Assembly (NCBI GenBank): GCA_900317555.1
Contig: ONHF01000008.1
Coordinates: forward strand, 1-64,000
Direction of reading: 5' to 3'
Length of the DNA stretch: 64,000 bases
Source: an uncultured Lachnospiraceae bacterium
GTDB lineage: Bacteria > Bacillota > Clostridia > Lachnospirales > Lachnospiraceae
The stretch's first letter is position 1. The number at the start of each line of letters is the position of its first letter. A program made the position numbers and the translations under genes. The notes beneath the pieces were generated by a model. The model searched no databases, was not told the DNA's origin, and was given only the letters and a program-made list of their open reading frames with translations. Below, one piece after another: positions 16,570 through 25,736 of the stretch.

Positions 16570-18498
16570 TTATGCGTCGATCTCGGCGTCCGCCGCGTGT
16601 GTGTGGATATATTCGCGCCGGGGCGCCACATCGGTCCCCATGAGCAGTCCTGTCATTTCCGAAGCCATGCGTCCGTCATCGATCTGAATCTGGCGGAGCC
16701 TTCTTGTGGCAGGATTCAGCGTCGTTTCCCAAAGCTGCTGCGGGTCCATCTCGCCAAGACCTTTATAACGCTGCAGTGTAAAGTTTCCCTTATAATGCTT
16801 ACGGAATTTCAAAAGAGCCGCGTCGTCGTAGAGATACTCGCCCTCCTCGCCTTTCTTCTGCGGAATGACTTTATAGAGCGGCGGCATCGCAACGTATACG
16901 TGTCCTTCATAGATCAGTTCCGGCATAAAGCGATAAAACAACGTCAGAAGGAGCGTTGAAATATGCGCGCCGTCGACATCGGCATCCGCCATGATGATAA
17001 TCTTGTCATAGCGCAGCTTCGTAATATCGAAGTCCTGCCCGTATCCCTCGGAGAAGCCGCAGCCGAACGCGTTGATCATTGCCTTGATTTCCGCATTCGC
17101 AAGGACTTTGTCCATGCTGGCCTTCTCGACATTCAAAATTTTGCCGCGGATCGGCAGAATCGCCTGATACATCCGGTTTCTCGCCATCTTGGCAGAACCG
17201 CCCGCAGAGTCACCTTCCACAATGAAGATCTCGCATTTTTTCGCGTCCTTCGACTCGCAGTTGGAAAGCTTGCCGTTCGAATCAAACGAGAATCTGGGCC
17301 TTACCAGCATATTTGTTTTGGCTCTGGCCTCACTCTTTCTGATTTTGGCAGCGCGCTCCGCACATTCGATGACCGCCTTCAGCTGTTCGAGATTCCGGTC
17401 AAAATAATGGACTGCCTCTTCGGAAGTAACCTGTGCCGCAGCCTTCGCCGCGTCCTGATTGTCAAGCTTGGTCTTGGTCTGCCCTTCAAAACGGGGATCC
17501 GGATGCTTGATCGAAATAACGGCCGTCATGCCGTTCCGGACATCCGCGCCCGTAAAATTGACATCCTTGTCCTTTAAAACGCCGAGTTCTCTCGCATAAT
17601 TATTGATGATGGTCGTGAACGCCTGCTTGAAGCCCGTAATATGCGTTCCGCCCTCCGAGTTGTAAATATTGTTGCAGAAGCCCATGACTTCCTCGCGAAA
17701 GTCACGAATATACTGGAACGCAACTTCAACCGTGATTTTTCCGACACTGCCGGTATAATATACGATGTCCGTGACGGTCTCATCGGATTTGTTGAGATCC
17801 CGGACAAAACCGCGGATGCCGTCCGGCTCATGGAACGTCACTTCCTCTTCACTACCCTCTCTCGCATCCGTGAAAACAATCGAGAGCTGCGGATTCAGAT
17901 AGGCCGTTTCATGAAGTCTCGATTTGATATCATCCGATTTGAATCTTGTCTTTTCAAAGATCTCGTCATCCGGAAGAAAATTGATTGTCGTGCCTGTTCC
18001 CTTCGCTCTGCCGACGACAGGGAGCAGGCCCTTGTCCAGCTTCTGCACCGGAACACCGCGCGCGTATCTGTCCTCATAGACAAAACCGTCCTTGCGGACG
18101 TGAACCGTAAGACGCGATGAAAGAGCGTTGACTACAGAAGAGCCAACGCCGTGAAGGCCGCCTGACGCGGCATAAGATTTGTTATCGAATTTTCCCCCGG
18201 CATGGAGCGTTGTAAAAACAACCCGCTCCGCGGAAACTCCCTTCTCATGCATGTCAATCGGGATACCGCGTCCATTGTCCTCTACCGTGCAGGATCCGTC
18301 ACGCTCCAGCGTAACATGGATACTGTCGCAGTAACCTGCAAGATGTTCATCCACCGAGTTGTCCACGATTTCGTAAATCAGATGGTTCAGTCCTCTTGTG
18401 GATGTGCTGCCGATATACATTCCGGGGCGTACCCGGACCGCTTCGAGCCCTTCCAGTACCTTGATGCTGGAAGCATTATAATCCTGTGCTTTACCCAT
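16570..18498 (-). CDS. parE: topoisomerase IV-type subunit B
   Basis: ATPase subunit paired with the gene above. The 642-residue protein has an N-terminal GHKL ATPase (EIVDNSVDEH, EDNGRGIPID, GGLHGVGSSVVNAL), a transducer domain and a TOPRIM domain (EGDSAGGSAKMARN, DADVDGAHISTLLL). It ends with the usual PATRRLRQIQIDD region. GyrB and ParE are hard to tell apart by eye; pairing with a subunit lacking a GyrA box suggests ParE. Confidence 0.88.
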   Translation of the reverse strand: MGKAQDYNASSIKVLEGLEAVRVRPGMYIGSTSTRGLNHLIYEIVDNSVDEHLAGYCDSIHVTLERDGSCTVEDNGRGIPIDMHEKGVSAERVVFTTLHAGGKFDNKSYAASGGLHGVGSSVVNALSSRLTVHVRKDGFVYEDRYARGVPVQKLDKGLLPVVGRAKGTGTTINFLPDDEIFEKTRFKSDDIKSRLHETAYLNPQLSIVFTDAREGSEEEVTFHEPDGIRGFVRDLNKSDETVTDIVYYTGSVGKITVEVAFQYIRDFREEVMGFCNNIYNSEGGTHITGFKQAFTTIINNYARELGVLKDKDVNFTGADVRNGMTAVISIKHPDPRFEGQTKTKLDNQDAAKAAAQVTSEEAVHYFDRNLEQLKAVIECAERAAKIRKSEARAKTNMLVRPRFSFDSNGKLSNCESKDAKKCEIFIVEGDSAGGSAKMARNRMYQAILPIRGKILNVEKASMDKVLANAEIKAMINAFGCGFSEGYGQDFDITKLRYDKIIIMADADVDGAHISTLLLTLFYRFMPELIYEGHVYVAMPPLYKVIPQKKGEEGEYLYDDAALLKFRKHYKGNFTLQRYKGLGEMDPQQLWETTLNPATRRLRQIQIDDGRMASEMTGLLMGTDVAPRREYIHTHAADAEIDA

Positions 18499-18507
18499 TC
18501 CTCTTCC

Positions 18508-19389
18508 TTATTGCTGATCCTGCAGCTCCGGGAGTTTTTCGGAGCACGCGATCGCAAGCGCTCCGGGTCCGATGTGACAGCAAACGGACAAAGACAGAGC
18601 ATCTCGCTCCACGGAAATCTCCGGAAACGCCGCTTCCACTTCCTGTGCCCACGGCCCGAATACATCCGGGCACTGCGCATGTACTGCGTAAAGGTAAACA
18701 TTCTGCGCACCGCCGTAGAGCTTCTGGATATCGCTCTTCATGGCATTGAGCATTGTGTTCCGGCCCTGCTGGATCGTCCTCGCCTTGGAAAAAGCGTCCA
18801 GACGTTCTCCCTTGATCTGCAGTACCGGCTTGATGCGCAGCAGCGTTCCGATCGCTGCCGCAGCAGGCGTAATCCTGCCGCCCCTTTTCAGGTAGGTCAG
18901 CGTATCCAGCATGATATAAATACTGGACTGAAACTTCACTTCCTCAAGCTTGTCCTTAATTTCTTTCGCACTCCAACCCTTTTCCGAAAGTAAGAGCGCG
19001 TCCAGTGCCGAGCGCTTCTGCGTTACGGAAATGCGCTGGTTGTTGACAACCTGCACTCTGCCGTCGTAATCGCTCGAAAGCATGAGCGCGCTCTGGCAGG
19101 AGCCGGATAGTCCGCTCGACATCGGAATATGCACTACTTCGTCGTACGTTTCAAGAAGCCGGTCCCACACCTTCAGAACTTCCACCGGCGTCGGCTGACT
19201 GGTGTGTACGGTCTGACCGTCTGCCATTCTCTGGAAAAACTCTTCTCTTGTGAGATTAATATCTTCGTAGTAAGTTTCACCGCTTTCACCGAACATAAAC
19301 GGCATCGGGATTACGGAAATTCCAAGGTCTTTCGCCTGTGCCTGCGTAATTCCGCTGTTGGAATCCGTTACAATTGCTACTCTGGACAT
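18508..19389 (-). CDS. DegV/FakB-type fatty-acid-binding protein
   Basis: Two-domain lipid-binding protein. Characterised FakB members hold a fatty acid while FakA phosphorylates it. Of 293 residues, seen are VAIVTDSNSGI near the start, the HTSQPTPVEV motif and the carboxylate-binding IPMSSGLSGSCQSAL. An upstream frame adds 14 codons, but AAGGAG lies properly before the ATG at 19389. fakA is nearby at 21551-23233, with only recG between them. Confidence 0.9.
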   Translation of the reverse strand: MSRVAIVTDSNSGITQAQAKDLGISVIPMPFMFGESGETYYEDINLTREEFFQRMADGQTVHTSQPTPVEVLKVWDRLLETYDEVVHIPMSSGLSGSCQSALMLSSDYDGRVQVVNNQRISVTQKRSALDALLLSEKGWSAKEIKDKLEEVKFQSSIYIMLDTLTYLKRGGRITPAAAAIGTLLRIKPVLQIKGERLDAFSKARTIQQGRNTMLNAMKSDIQKLYGGAQNVYLYAVHAQCPDVFGPWAQEVEAAFPEISVERDALSLSVCCHIGPGALAIACSEKLPELQDQQ

Positions 19390-19440
19390 TGGCTTCGTCT
19401 CCTTTTGTCTGATAAATCCGCCTTTCGGCATACATGGTTT

Positions 19441-19469
19441 ATAATAAAGTCAGATACTTCTAAAGTCAA
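19441..19469 (-). promoter_or_regulatory. promoter for degV-parE-parC
   Basis: Minus-strand -35 TTGACT (19464-19469), 17 bases, -10 TATTAT (19441-19446). It lies across the end of recG, about 50 bases before the degV-family start. Confidence 0.7.
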
Positions 19470-21474
19470 CCGATTTGCTCCCCGCGGGAATCCGCTCCGG
19501 ATGCTCTGTAAGCACCTTGTCTGCATACCGGGAAGCCTCCATCATAATGTCTGCATCCCCGATAACATCCCCGAGCACAAAGCCGAATTCACCGCTCTGC
19601 CGGACGCCGAAAACATCTCCGGGGCCCCGGAGTTTCAGATCCTGTTCCGCGATATAAAATCCGTCATTGGACTGTTCCAGGATTTCGAGGCGCTTTGGCT
19701 TCTGCGGCAGATCCGCCGAATACAGAAAAATGCAGTAGCTCTGCCCGCTTCCGCGTCCGACCCGTCCGCGGAGCTGATGCAGCTGGGAAAGTCCGAAGCG
19801 CTCCGCGTTTTCTATGATAATGACTGTCGCGTTCGGAACGTCTATGCCGACTTCGATTACAGTCGTTGAGATCAGAATATCCGTCTCATGTGCCGCGAAC
19901 TCGTTCATGATCCGTTCCTTATCAGCAGGGCGCATGCGGCCATGCAGTTTCGCGATCCGGATATTCTCCGGGACGCAGCTCCTCAGCTTCTTTTCATAAT
20001 CGGTCACATTTTCAAGGTCCATTCCCTCGCTCTCTTCGACCGCAGGGCAGATGATATACGCCTGCCGTCCTTTTGCGATTTCACGCAGCATGAACGCCAC
20101 GGCTTTTCCGCGGTCTGCGGACGACATGACAAGCTTCTTGATCGGCAGCCGGTTCGCGGGCAGATCTGTCAGTCTGCTGACCGAAAGGTCACCATACAGG
20201 ATGATTGAAAGCGTTCTCGGAATCGGCGTTGCGCTCATAACAAGAACCGGGATGCAGCCTCCCTTGCCTGCCAGCGATTCTCTCTGCCGGACGCCGAATC
20301 TGTGCTGTTCATCCGTAATGACGAGCGAAAGATCTTTATAGGTAAGCTTTTCCTGAATAAGAGCGTGTGTTCCGATAATAATATCCGCCGTTCCGTCCGC
20401 AATTTCCTGATATGCCTGTTTACGGTCTTTACCTTTCACCGAGCCTGTCAGAAGCACGGGATGATACGGAAGATGATAACGCCGGACCATTGCCGTGAAC
20501 TTTTCCATGTGCTGCTGCGCAAGGACTTCGGTCGGCGCCATCAAAGCCGCCTGCCTGTTGTTCTCCGCGCACATAATCATGGCGAGGAACGCAAGAATTG
20601 TTTTGCCGGAACCTACGTCGCCCTGCAGCAGGCGGTTCATGACATACGGACCTGACAGATCGTCTTCAATTTCCTGAAAAACCTTTTTCTGGGACGGCGT
20701 CAGATCATACGGAAGCTGCTCGATCAGGCGCCCGGTTGCTGCTGTTTTGAGAAGAGGTCTTTCATTGCGTATCTTCAAAGACGAGAGCTTCTGCTGCCTT
20801 GACAACGCAATGTATTCGAAAAATTCATCAAAAATGAGCCTTCGCCGGCTCTGCCGGATGTCCTCGCGGGAAGCCGGAAAATGGATTTTCACGACAGCGT
20901 CCCAGAGCGGATACAGACCAAGCTCCTGCCGGTCTTTTTCCGGAATATAGTCTTCCTGCGGCGGAATGGATTCTATGATCTCCTGAAGTGTACGGATAAT
21001 GACCTTGCCGGAGAGGTCTCTGGTGAGTGGATAGACAGGGCGCCAGCGGCCGCGCAGCTGCTCATACTCGGCAGGCGTATAACTTACCGGCTGCTCCATG
21101 TACAGCTTTCCGTTCTGATAGTGCTTCACCTGCCCGCGAAAAACATGGACGGACCCGGCGCGCAGTGTTTTGACAAGAAACGGACTGTTGAAATAACGGA
21201 GCTCGATTCTTCCTGCCGCATCTGCCGCGTGAAAACGCGTGATGGTATACGCTCCCGCGCGGACCGTAGAGCCGTTCCCGACGATTGTCAGAGTAATGGC
21301 ACAAATGCCCGCAGCGGGAACCTCGCTGGTGCGGACCGGATCATCATAATATTCATAATTTCTCGGGTAGTATTTCAGAAGATCGCCTGCGGTTTCAAGC
21401 CCTTTCTTCTGAAAGATTTCAAAAGTCTTTTTCCCGATTCCCTTGATCTCTACGAGTTTGGTATCCGCATTCAT
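19450..21474 (-). CDS. recG: ATP-dependent DNA helicase RecG
   Basis: Remodels stalled forks and branched DNA. The 674-residue protein has an N-terminal HhH and OB wedge domain (about 1-200). Walker A is LLQGDVGSGKTILAF, the DEQH box is VITDEQHRFGVRQRE, and motif III SATPIPRTLS is present. Motif VI is QLRGRVGRGSGQSYC. The C-terminus is typical. The gene stands alone between a terminator after fakA and the degV promoter. Confidence 0.97.
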   Translation of the reverse strand: MNADTKLVEIKGIGKKTFEIFQKKGLETAGDLLKYYPRNYEYYDDPVRTSEVPAAGICAITLTIVGNGSTVRAGAYTITRFHAADAAGRIELRYFNSPFLVKTLRAGSVHVFRGQVKHYQNGKLYMEQPVSYTPAEYEQLRGRWRPVYPLTRDLSGKVIIRTLQEIIESIPPQEDYIPEKDRQELGLYPLWDAVVKIHFPASREDIRQSRRRLIFDEFFEYIALSRQQKLSSLKIRNERPLLKTAATGRLIEQLPYDLTPSQKKVFQEIEDDLSGPYVMNRLLQGDVGSGKTILAFLAMIMCAENNRQAALMAPTEVLAQQHMEKFTAMVRRYHLPYHPVLLTGSVKGKDRKQAYQEIADGTADIIIGTHALIQEKLTYKDLSLVITDEQHRFGVRQRESLAGKGGCIPVLVMSATPIPRTLSIILYGDLSVSRLTDLPANRLPIKKLVMSSADRGKAVAFMLREIAKGRQAYIICPAVEESEGMDLENVTDYEKKLRSCVPENIRIAKLHGRMRPADKERIMNEFAAHETDILISTTVIEVGIDVPNATVIIIENAERFGLSQLHQLRGRVGRGSGQSYCIFLYSADLPQKPKRLEILEQSNDGFYIAEQDLKLRGPGDVFGVRQSGEFGFVLGDVIGDADIMMEASRYADKVLTEHPERIPAGSKSVDFRSI

Positions 21475-21501
21475 TGATTATCCGTCTTTTCTGATACGCA
21501 A

Positions 21502-21525
21502 AAAGGGCGGATTGCCCCGCCCTTT
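21502..21525 (-). terminator. terminator after fakA
   Basis: Stem AAAGGGCGG (21502-21510) with CCGCCCTTT (21517-21525). On the minus strand it is followed by TTGCG. It sits between fakA (ends 21551) and recG (starts 21474). Confidence 0.6.
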
Positions 21526-21550
21526 GTTAGTGCTCTGATTCCAGATATGG

Positions 21551-23233
21551 TTATTCCGCGGAAAGAATGTAGTAATACACCGGCTGTCCGCCGCTTGAAA
21601 CCTCAACCTCACAGCCGGGATACCTGGAAGCGGCACGATCGTGAAGATCCTGTGCCTGCTCCTTGGTAGTATCCGCGCCGTAATAGATGCTGATCAGCTC
21701 GGTCGTATCGCCGACAATCTTCGAAAGTGCTTCCATCGCGGTATCGTTGCGGTCGGTTCCGACGCCGAGAATACCGCTGTCTCCGATCGCCATCATATTG
21801 CCTTCCTTGATCTCGACATCATCGATGACGGTATCGCGGACCGCGTAGGTGATTTCTGCACTCTTTACGCCGCTGATCTCCTCGAGCATGTTGTCTTTGT
21901 TGACATCCGCAGACTGGTCCGGCATGAAATTAATAACCGCCGTGATTCCCTGCGGAATATTCTTCGTCGGAATAACAACAATCGTCTTGTCGCCGTCAAT
22001 TGCCGCAGCCTGATTAGCGGCAAGAATAATGTTCTTGTTATTCGGGAGAATGAAAACCGTATCCGCGTTGACCTTATCCGCAGCATCCAGGATATCCGCT
22101 GTCGAAGGGTTCATGGTCTGGCCGCCGGAGATGACATAATCCGCGCCGAGGCTCCGGAAAATCTGTGCAAGTCCCTCACCCGCAGCAACTGCGACAATGC
22201 CGATTTCCTTGCGCGGTGATTCCGGCTGCTTCTTTTCCCCGGGTACTGCTTCCGCTTCTTTTTCGGGGGTATCCATTACAGGGATCTTATCTTCCCGTTC
22301 CGGATGCAGACGGCGGTTGAAAACTTCCAGCTCATAGAGCTCGCCGAGAAAAACGCCTTTCTGCAGAGCGAGTCCGGGATCATTCGTATAAAGATGCACG
22401 CTGATTTTCTGATCGCCAACCGATGTGATGACATTTTCACCGATCGAAGACAGATAGGATTTCAGATCGCTTTCCATCTTCGGATTGAAATTGTTGTCCA
22501 GAAGAATCACAAAGCTTACGCTGTAAAGATATTTGTATTCCTTCTTCGGCTCTTCCTTCTTCTCATCTTCATGCTCTTCGGGATGAAGAATCCGTTCGAT
22601 GTCCGCTGTCTTGCCCTGCAAGCCTTCGTAAGCGCCCTTCAAAACCTGTACGAGTCCCTGTCCGCCGGAATCGACGACGCCTGCCTGCTTGAGTACCGGC
22701 AGCATGTCCGGTGTGCTGGCAAGCACAGAGTCCGCGTATTGAATGACTTCCGGGATAAAGACCTCAAAATCTGTGGTGCCGCCGTCCGCAAGCTCTCTTG
22801 CCTTTACAGCGGCTCCCTTCGCGACGGTCAGGATGGTTCCTTCCTTGGGCTTCATGACTGCCTTATATGCGGTCTCCACTGCCTTGTCAAAGGCGTCGGC
22901 GGCCATCGGCACATTAATCTCGGCGTGATCGCGGACAATCTTGCAGAATCCGCGCAGCAGCTGAGACAGGATGACGCCCGAATTTCCTCTTGCGCCGCGC
23001 AGTGATCCGGACGAGATCGCCTTGCAGACAGCCTTCATATCGTTCGTTTCGCCAAGAGAAACAACCTCATTTACGGCGGAAACAACGGTCATTGTCATGT
23101 TTGTTCCGGTATCGCCGTCGGGAACCGGAAAGACATTCAGTTCATTGATCCAGTTCTTGTTGGACGCCAGATTCTCGGCCCCGCACAGAAACATCTGCCG
23201 CAGGAGCCTTGTATCAATCGTATTCACACTCAC
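21551..23233 (-). CDS. fakA: fatty acid kinase catalytic subunit FakA (YloV)
   Basis: Phosphorylates fatty acids bound to FakB to give acyl-phosphates used by PlsX and PlsY. The 560-residue protein has an N-terminal DhaL-like kinase domain with VFPVPDGDTGTNMTMT, RGARGNSGVILSQLLRG and a KEGTILTVAKGAA segment. A middle domain and a C-terminal DegV-like region (about 330-560) follow. It is preceded by an Asp23-family gene as in Bacillus yloU-yloV. The adjacent rpmB on the opposite strand is also conserved. Confidence 0.95.
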   Translation of the reverse strand: MSVNTIDTRLLRQMFLCGAENLASNKNWINELNVFPVPDGDTGTNMTMTVVSAVNEVVSLGETNDMKAVCKAISSGSLRGARGNSGVILSQLLRGFCKIVRDHAEINVPMAADAFDKAVETAYKAVMKPKEGTILTVAKGAAVKARELADGGTTDFEVFIPEVIQYADSVLASTPDMLPVLKQAGVVDSGGQGLVQVLKGAYEGLQGKTADIERILHPEEHEDEKKEEPKKEYKYLYSVSFVILLDNNFNPKMESDLKSYLSSIGENVITSVGDQKISVHLYTNDPGLALQKGVFLGELYELEVFNRRLHPEREDKIPVMDTPEKEAEAVPGEKKQPESPRKEIGIVAVAAGEGLAQIFRSLGADYVISGGQTMNPSTADILDAADKVNADTVFILPNNKNIILAANQAAAIDGDKTIVVIPTKNIPQGITAVINFMPDQSADVNKDNMLEEISGVKSAEITYAVRDTVIDDVEIKEGNMMAIGDSGILGVGTDRNDTAMEALSKIVGDTTELISIYYGADTTKEQAQDLHDRAASRYPGCEVEVSSGGQPVYYYILSAE

Positions 23234-23250
23234 GTTGTATTCCTCCAGTA

Positions 23251-23613
23251 TCAGTCGATGACCTTGACGCCTTCGACATAAATGTTGATCTTCTCGATTT
23301 CAAGGCCTGTGAATTCTTCCACTTTGTAGCGCACGCTGTCAATCAGGTTATCCGCTACCGCCGGAATATTGACGCCGTAGGAAACGATGACATGGAAATC
23401 GATCACAAGCTTATGATCCTGCGTCAGCGTCACATTGATACCTCTGGTCATGGAATCCCTTTTCAGAAGACGGAAGACACCGTCCCTGACGTTGATGCCG
23501 GCCATGCCAACGATACCGAAACATTCGCTGGCTACAGTTCCCGCATACTGGGCAATGACTTCATTATCAATTGAGATGTTACCCATATGGGTATTCATGG
23601 AAGAAGATTTCAT
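23251..23613 (-). CDS. Asp23/Gls24 family envelope stress protein
   Basis: 120-residue YloU-like protein of unknown biochemical function, linked to envelope homeostasis and almost always beside fakA. Seen are GNISIDNEVIAQYAGTVASECFGIVGM at the start (shown by its features only) and the late IYVEGVKVI end of the family. An upstream frame adds 12 residues; AAGGAG 11 bases before the ATG at 23613 supports the shorter form. A TATAAT-like -10 lies at 23655-23660. Confidence 0.9.
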   Translation of the reverse strand: MKSSSMNTHMGNISIDNEVIAQYAGTVASECFGIVGMAGINVRDGVFRLLKRDSMTRGINVTLTQDHKLVIDFHVIVSYGVNIPAVADNLIDSVRYKVEEFTGLEIEKINIYVEGVKVID

Positions 23614-23697
23614 AAAATCACCCGCTCCTTTCCGGAAAAGCAATATCACATTAGATTATAACCGATACGAAACATGAAAGGAAGAGTAAAAATATTC

Positions 23698-23726
23698 TTG
23701 CAAAACAGCAATGCTTTTGATAATAT
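23698..23726 (+). promoter_or_regulatory. rpmB promoter
   Basis: -35 TTGCAA (23698-23703), 17-base spacer, -10 TAATAT (23721-23726). AGGAGGTG lies just before the ATG at 23770. Confidence 0.8.
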
Positions 23727-23769
23727 ACTCATGTTGTGACCCAATTATGAACCGTTAGGAGGTGTTAAC

Positions 23770-23955
23770 ATGGCAAAATGCGAAATCTGTGGAAAAGGCG
23801 CTCATTTCGGAAATAACGTCAGCCATTCTCATAGAAGATCCAATCGTATCTGGAACTCCAATGTTCAGAGAGTATCTGTCAAGGTTTCCGGCGGAGTCAA
23901 GAAGATGAATGTCTGCACAAAGTGCCTTCGCGCCGGTAAAGTAGAGCACGCATAA
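23770..23955 (+). CDS. rpmB: ribosomal protein L28, zinc-type
   Basis: Large-subunit protein of 61 residues. It keeps the zinc-binding version with CEIC near the N-terminus and CTKC near the C-terminus. VSHSHRRSNRIWNSNVQ is the family core. It is a single-gene unit with its own promoter and terminator, divergent from the Asp23-fakA operon. Confidence 0.97.
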   Translation: MAKCEICGKGAHFGNNVSHSHRRSNRIWNSNVQRVSVKVSGGVKKMNVCTKCLRAGKVEHA

Positions 23956-24006
23956 CTCGCTTCTTTATCATCTATAATTTTTTTCCGGAAAAAAATTATG
24001 AGTAAA

Positions 24007-24047
24007 AGCCATCGCTTCGAATCATCAGATTCCCGCGATGGCTTTTT
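24007..24047. terminator. terminator after rpmB, probably bidirectional
   Basis: Stem AGCCATCGC (24007-24015) with GCGATGGCT (24035-24043), T-run on the plus side (TTTTT to 24047) and A-run on the left, so it can also end the gerW-like transcript on the minus strand. Confidence 0.9.
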
Positions 24048-24077
24048 CATGTGCTCTCCTATCCTACTACAATGTAT

Positions 24078-24491
24078 TTATTTCCCCGTTTTCTGATCTT
24101 CCTCCGGGAACGCTGTCTGCCTTGCCTCCTCGTCGGACATCATGTCCCTTCCCTGTTTCGCGGCGACAAACTTATCGACGACTTCCGGCACAAGATCAAT
24201 CAGTCTTGAGAGACTGTTCTGATCCTTGATGTTGACAACCTTCGTATTGCCGTCCTTGATGATGAGGACCGCGGAAGGCGTCATCTTCGCGGAGAATCCG
24301 CCCGCGCCTTTATTCTTCTTATCACCGGTATCGGAGCCCGCGGCGCAGCCGATCGTCACATCCGAAAGCGGAATCAGAATAGTTTCACCGACCCGGATCG
24401 CGTTGCCGACCACAGTCTTTGCGCACAGCATTCCGTCCGTCCCCTCCAGAAGAGATTTGATAACACTCGTAAAATCATTTTTGTCAGACAT
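24078..24491 (-). CDS. GerW/YtfJ-family spore protein
   Basis: 137 residues. The family (YtfJ/GerW) is made in the forespore in Bacillus and supports germination. Seen are KTVVGNAIRVGETILIPLSDV (family core, positions about 24-44), a Gly-rich loop with CAAGSDTGDKKNKGAGGFSAK, and a VLIIKDGNTKVVNI strand. The start overlaps the DUF2953 gene by 8 bases, as in other Firmicutes where both sit together. Whether this organism sporulates cannot be decided from the window. Confidence 0.88.
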   Translation of the reverse strand: MSDKNDFTSVIKSLLEGTDGMLCAKTVVGNAIRVGETILIPLSDVTIGCAAGSDTGDKKNKGAGGFSAKMTPSAVLIIKDGNTKVVNIKDQNSLSRLIDLVPEVVDKFVAAKQGRDMMSDEEARQTAFPEEDQKTGK

Positions 24492-25296
24492 TACTCTCTC
24501 CTCTCTGCGCTGCCCGTGCCGCGCCTCTTCCGTTTTTCCGCTTCTCCCGCGGCGCCTTCTCCTCGCGCCGCAGAGCGCCTGTCTTTGCCGCCAGACTGCG
24601 GATATCCCTGTCTGTCAGTGCCTCCAGAAGAAGAACCAGCACCATAAACAAATACAGCTTTCCCTTCGCGTGAAAATGCAGATCAAACTGATACAACATA
24701 AACTCCGGCTGTATATCCATATGTCCCGCTGTCCAGGGATACAGCAGCCCCAGCACTTCGAAAAGCTTTGCTCCGGCAGCAGGATCTCCAAGTCCCGCCG
24801 TTCCTTCCACGTTCCACCTGCGTGGAAGAAGCAGCCCCGCAAAGCGCCGCAGCAGGGCTGCGGCCTTCCGGACCGCTCTCTGTGTCCTCTGCTTTCTGAA
24901 AAGCCGGTAAGCAGCTTTCAGCTTTTTTACAATGCTATCATAGATTCCGCGCTTTCGGGACGAATTTTTATCTTCGGATGGCGCGTTTTTCTTCTGCTTG
25001 CGGGATACCGGCTTAAGCGAAGGATGGAACCATAGAATCCGAAGATCCGGTTTGCCGGAGCCCGGAAAATCCAGCCGCACCCCTAGAAAATGCAACAGCC
25101 ATGACACTTTCAGATGAACCTTGCTGTTATCCAGAAGCTTTTGCGCATCAAAATCGCTGCTGCCGTCCGGATCATTGATTTCTCCCCGGATCTCATAGCG
25201 AACCGGTATAAAAAGGATCAGGCAAAGGAGTACAAGGACAATTGCCAAAAGGACAAGCAGCAATTTCAGCAAAACAGAAAAGATCGAAAAAATCAT
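24484..25296 (-). CDS. DUF2953 membrane protein
   Basis: 270 residues of unknown biochemical function. An N-terminal membrane segment (about 4-31) ends in FIPVRYEIRGE. The C-terminal part includes GLGDPAAGAKLFEVLGLLYPW and PEFMLYQFDLHFHAKGKLYLF typical of DUF2953. A Lys/Arg-rich central stretch follows residue 90. It is coupled to both neighbours by 4- and 8-base overlaps. The pairing with the GerW-family gene is conserved, suggesting a sporulation link. Confidence 0.85.
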   Translation of the reverse strand: MIFSIFSVLLKLLLVLLAIVLVLLCLILFIPVRYEIRGEINDPDGSSDFDAQKLLDNSKVHLKVSWLLHFLGVRLDFPGSGKPDLRILWFHPSLKPVSRKQKKNAPSEDKNSSRKRGIYDSIVKKLKAAYRLFRKQRTQRAVRKAAALLRRFAGLLLPRRWNVEGTAGLGDPAAGAKLFEVLGLLYPWTAGHMDIQPEFMLYQFDLHFHAKGKLYLFMVLVLLLEALTDRDIRSLAAKTGALRREEKAPREKRKNGRGAARAAQRGESNV

Positions 25297-25703
25297 TTTC
25301 CGTCTCCCTTCCGCTTCCCCGTCTTCGGGTGAAAGTGTCCGTGGAAGCCGCAGCCCACATAATCCTCTGTCCTGCCATCCGGGAACAGGAGCTTCCGGAT
25401 ATCCGTATCATGGTTTTTATCCAGCGCCTCCTGCACAATCGTTCGGACAAGTTCCAGCGCCTGTTCTCTTCCCATGGCAATGCCGACAATGAGCGGCGGA
25501 TGCTTTTTATACCAGGGCTGCTGCAAAAATGCCGAGTGGCACAGCTCCAGCTGATTGTGCCCCTCCGGTGTCCTTGCAGGTTCACCTTCAGGAAGGTACA
25601 GCACATAGACGCTGAGCATGCCCGCCTGATGTGCCAGCCTCCAGCAGACTGTCTTCGGATGCTCGATATTCGGACTGTAGTAGAGGTTCTTCAGAAACCG
25701 CAT
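25293..25703 (-). CDS. conserved hypothetical protein
   Basis: 136 residues, not recognised; no signal peptide or membrane segment. It looks like a compact alpha/beta protein: PKTVCWRLAHQAGMLSVYVLYLP, then HPPLIVGIAMGREQALELVRTIVQEAL. The C-terminus has a Cys/His cluster, GCGFHGHFHPKTGK, that could bind metal. It overlaps DUF2953 by 4 bases and follows the PBP gene by 33 bases, so it belongs to that operon. Confidence 0.75.
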   Translation of the reverse strand: MRFLKNLYYSPNIEHPKTVCWRLAHQAGMLSVYVLYLPEGEPARTPEGHNQLELCHSAFLQQPWYKKHPPLIVGIAMGREQALELVRTIVQEALDKNHDTDIRKLLFPDGRTEDYVGCGFHGHFHPKTGKRKGDGK

Positions 25704-25736
25704 CAGCCTCCTCCTTGCCCCGCGCGAAAATCAGAT

